From: Penium margaritaceum
Lineage: Eukaryota > Streptophyta > Zygnematophyceae > Desmidiales > Peniaceae
NCBI GenBank assembly: GCA_023375785.1
Contig: SZWC01001602.1
Location: forward strand, 171,289 to 191,848
DNA: 20,560 nucleotides
Direction of reading: 5' to 3'
Part shown: positions 17,993-20,560 of the stretch, piece after piece
Layout of the letters: every line of letters starts with the position of its first letter
How positions within the stretch are numbered: the stretch's first letter is position 1
Position numbers and translations under genes: made by a program
The notes under the pieces: generated by a model
Told to the model about the DNA's origin: nothing
Seen by the model: the letters and a program-made list of their open reading frames with translations, nothing else
The model's database searches: none

Positions 17993-20560
17993 TCAACCAC
18001 TGTCACGCACGGGGCGAAGCCCAACAGAACGAATGGCCACTAGGAACTTTCCGCGTGCAAGCGCCTTCGTCAAGAAATCAGCTCGCTGTAAGTCAGTGCC
18101 AACCCACATGATGGAGATCACGCGTCGCTCCACCAGATCACGAACGAAGTGATGCTCAACCGCAATGTGCTTTGTGCGAGCATGAAAAACACTAGAGTTC
18201 TCCGCAATGGCGAGAGCACTCTGGTTGTCGCAACGCAGCACAATGGCGGGTACTGACTGCCCAAGCTCAAGAATCAAGCGCTGCAGCCAGACTGCCTCAG
18301 CAGCCCCTGCCCCCAAAGCCACATACTTTGCCTCCGACGAGCTACGTGCGATGCAGCCCTGCTTCCCGCTTCGCCAAGACAAAGCGGTACCACCGAGCAG
18401 AAACAAGTAGCCAGTGCGACTGCGCCCGTCGGGACTCAAAGCCCAGTCGCTGTCAGTGTAGCCGTCAAGGACCACCGAACACTGCCGACGAAAGCAGAGT
18501 CCGAGATACGGCGTGGAAACCACGTACCGTACCACTCGCACAGCCGCGTGAAGAGCTCTCGCACGTGGAGCTTGCGAGAACTGAGCGAGGAGGTTGACGG
18601 CGAACGCGATGTCGGGACACGTGGTAGTGGCCAGGTACATCAGAGATCCGATAAAACGGAGGTACAAGGTCACGTCCACTATCTCCCCCAGCTGTGTAGG
18701 GTCGTCCACCTTCAGAGCATCCTGCCCATCAGGTGTGAGTGGTGTGGAAGCAGTGGGCACTGCACCAAGGAGATCGCTAAAGCGCTCCCCCACGACTCGT
18801 GCATATCGGGCGTGATGCAGCAACAGTGTCCGACGTGTGCGGTCACGCACAATCTCCATACCAAGAAACACCGATGCAGGACCAAGGTCCTTCATCCTGT
18901 AGGCGGTCTGCAGGACAGCCTTGGCCTCCTTCACGGCCTCCAGCAACGGAGACGCGATCAGAAGGTCATCAACATAGACCAGGATGGCGGTAAACCGCTC
19001 GGGTGTCGGTAGGATGAAGAGTGAGGGGTCTGCCTCGCTCTATACGTATCCTGCGCGAGTCAAGGTGCCAGTGATCTCCCGGTTCCAACACCGTGGAGAC
19101 TGCTTGAGGCCGTACAAGGACTTGCGCAAGCGCCAGACCTTGTCACCGTCCTCAAAGCCTGGTGGTTGAGCCACGTAGATCTCCTCATCCAAAGAGCCAT
19201 GGAGGAACGCGTTGTTCACATCCATCTGGTGTAGTTCTCAGTCATGCTGAGCTACTACACCGAACAGAGCTCGAGCTGAGGTCATGCGGCCGACAGGGGC
19301 AAAGGTGTCAGTGTAATCAACTCCCTCAATCTGAGAGAACCCTTTGACGACCAAACGAGCCTTGTAGCGTTCCAGTGAGCCATCCGGCTTCACTTTCTTG
19401 CGAAAGACCCATTTGACCTGAATCGCCTTCCTCCCAGGGGGAAGGTCGACCAGCTCATAGACTCCATGCTCTCGGATAGCGCGAAGCTCATCCTCGCAAG
19501 CAGCTCGCCAGGCATCAGCATCCTGCGATGAGAAGGCCTCCCTCAATGTGCCCGGGTTCGGCGCCATAGAGGGGGAACTCTGCGTGGCAAGTGCACACGC
19601 CTCAGTGTCTGGCCTGACACCCACGAGATCAGCTGCTGCGTCACAGGCGACATGGAACTCGCGGGTGACCAGGTCGTGCCCTATGGGGCACGCTGGGTGT
19701 ACCTCTGAAAGCTCAGTGCGGACACTCAGGCCTAAGGCCTTTGTGCCGGGATCACCACTCGCGATGCTGCGAGAGGAACGTCTGGGTCCGGAACCCGACG
19801 CTCGCTAAGCTCTGGAATCCAGTGGTCGAAGGCGACCACCGGGCTCACGGGAGTATCCGGAGGTCGAGGGGCGCACCTCAGGTGCAGGAGCTTGTACGAC
19901 CACAGGGACAGGTACAACCACAGCTGGTGAGGGCTGAGACGAGGCAATCGGAGATGCCGTGCGCGGAGATGCGTGTGTGGGGGACACTGAGCTCGGGATG
20001 ACAGCGGGCAAGGCTGGCCCGGACACTGAGACCGGAGTGTCAGCCGACGTAGAGACAGGAGTGGGCTGGGCTGGGTCAGACGCCGGAACAGGGGTGCCAG
20101 TGGACACAGTGGGTGATGCAGGAGGGGGCGTGGGAGCAGCGATATCTGTGGGGTGCGAAGCAGGCTGGACAGGCGGGATCTCTGGACCAACGGCAATGAT
20201 AGCCGGATCATCAAGTGCTGGAGATCGAGAGGGGACTCGAGCGGACACATCAGCATGGCGAGGAATGGTCGCTGGCGAAGAGGTCTCCCCCATCCGCCGA
20301 GGACCCTCACAGGAAGGAACATGAGCTGCAGAGAGCGCTGTGATCGAAGTCAGATCACGGTATGTGAGTGACTCAAAAAACAGCGCGTCACGAGACTCAA
20401 TGACACGACGGCGAGTGGGGTCCCAAAAACGCCAGGCCTTCGACCGCGGGGAGATGCCGATGAAGGCACACAAGCGACCCCGAGGGGAGACCTTGGACCC
20501 CTGCTGGTCCTCGGTGTACCATACGGAGGCCAGGGATCCCCAGACGCGTGCGAGACGAAG
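17993..20560 (-). pseudogene. pol: Copia pol (integrase C-end, RT, RNase H), three nonsense codons
   Basis: This is a single reading phase of 856 codons, counted from the right edge, to TGA at 17995-17993. Codons 1-60 are the integrase C-terminal segment (LRLARVWGS, GISPRSKAWRFWDP, VIESRDALFFES). Codons ~70-250 are a Pro/Ser/Ala/Thr-rich linker. Codons ~350-575 are reverse transcriptase (IQVKWVFRKK, RLVVKGFSQIEGVDY, MDVNNAFLHG with the first catalytic Asp at 447, KSLYGLKQSPR, YVDD at 529-532). RNase H follows (TDSDWA at 702-707, SSSEAKY with Glu 743, CDNQSA with Asp 778), ending near DFLTKAL. Stops interrupt the phase at codon 252 (TAG, 19807-19805), 441 (TGA, 19240-19238) and 507 (TAG, 19042-19040); there are no frameshifts. 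Catalytic residues remain, so inactivation is recent. It copies element RNA into DNA when intact; this copy cannot. Confidence 0.93.

Larger units (their letters stand above)
16832..20560 (-). mobile_element. Ty1/copia LTR retrotransposon, 3' part
   Basis: This is the minus-strand 3' portion of a copia element, cut off by the window at 20560. The order is the end of integrase, a linker, reverse transcriptase and RNase H (pol frame to 17993), then about 90 noncoding bases, a polypurine tract and a 3' LTR starting at 17889. The integrase-before-RT order and the RT and RNase H signatures identify the Ty1/copia (Pseudoviridae-type) class. Gag, protease, the integrase catalytic core and the 5' LTR are outside. 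The copy is non-autonomous as it stands because of three nonsense codons. The left end (16832) rests only on matching TGTTG...CAACA termini and is uncertain. The 5 bases beyond it (TGCAT, 16827-16831) would be one copy of the target duplication. Confidence 0.9.

Noticed and set aside
18548..19012. Plus-strand frames opposite the copia pol
   Set aside because: They are antisense shadows of a GC-rich coding strand, while the minus strand carries clear RT and RNase H motifs.
17993..20560. Alternative genetic code in which TAG/TGA are read as Gln/Trp in the copia pol
   Set aside because: The same frame ends normally at TGA after RNase H, and three isolated transitions in a transposon copy are explained more simply by decay.

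Overview
This window reads as nuclear DNA of a eukaryote, most likely a plant or streptophyte alga in a draft assembly. The evidence is long AT-rich intergenic sequence, intron-type splice signals, no bacterial operon structure, a Ty1/copia LTR retrotransposon, one ambiguous base (N at 15661) and a poly-C run at the left edge. I cannot name the species. The only confidently identified genetic element is the retrotransposon.

Layout. Positions 1-14.5 kb are AT-rich. They hold a possible single exon at the left end (57-310, +), a perfect 19-bp inverted repeat (945-984), a T-poor low-complexity tract, and a three-copy tandem array of a ~481-bp unit (2278-3711). They also hold scattered old repeats, including a dispersed family with copies near 6.6, 6.8 and 13.0 kb. 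Several protein-like but broken reading frames lie on the minus strand (4871-5654, 7110-7337, 9656-10012); I do not recognise them and they may be decayed genes or chance.

At about 14.57 kb the base composition shifts abruptly to GC-rich. A splice-acceptor-like signal at 14682 precedes a plus-strand open frame (ATG at 15067, stop at 16107). It would encode a low-complexity Ser/Pro/Ala-rich protein of unknown function.

From 16.8 kb to the right edge lies the 3' part of a Ty1/copia retrotransposon on the minus strand. Reading leftward from the edge it has the end of integrase, a Pro/Ser-rich linker, reverse transcriptase with YVDD, RNase H, a polypurine tract, and a 3' LTR with a TATA-like box. 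The 856-codon pol frame is uninterrupted in phase except for three nonsense codons. All three fit single C-to-T or G-to-A transitions, so this copy is dead by point mutation, not by rearrangement. Gag, protease, the integrase core and the 5' LTR lie outside the window.

I found no convincing new biological system. The most instructive signals are the transition-type inactivation of the copia element, the step-wise tandem array, the perfect inverted repeat, the dispersed repeat family and the decayed minus-strand frames.
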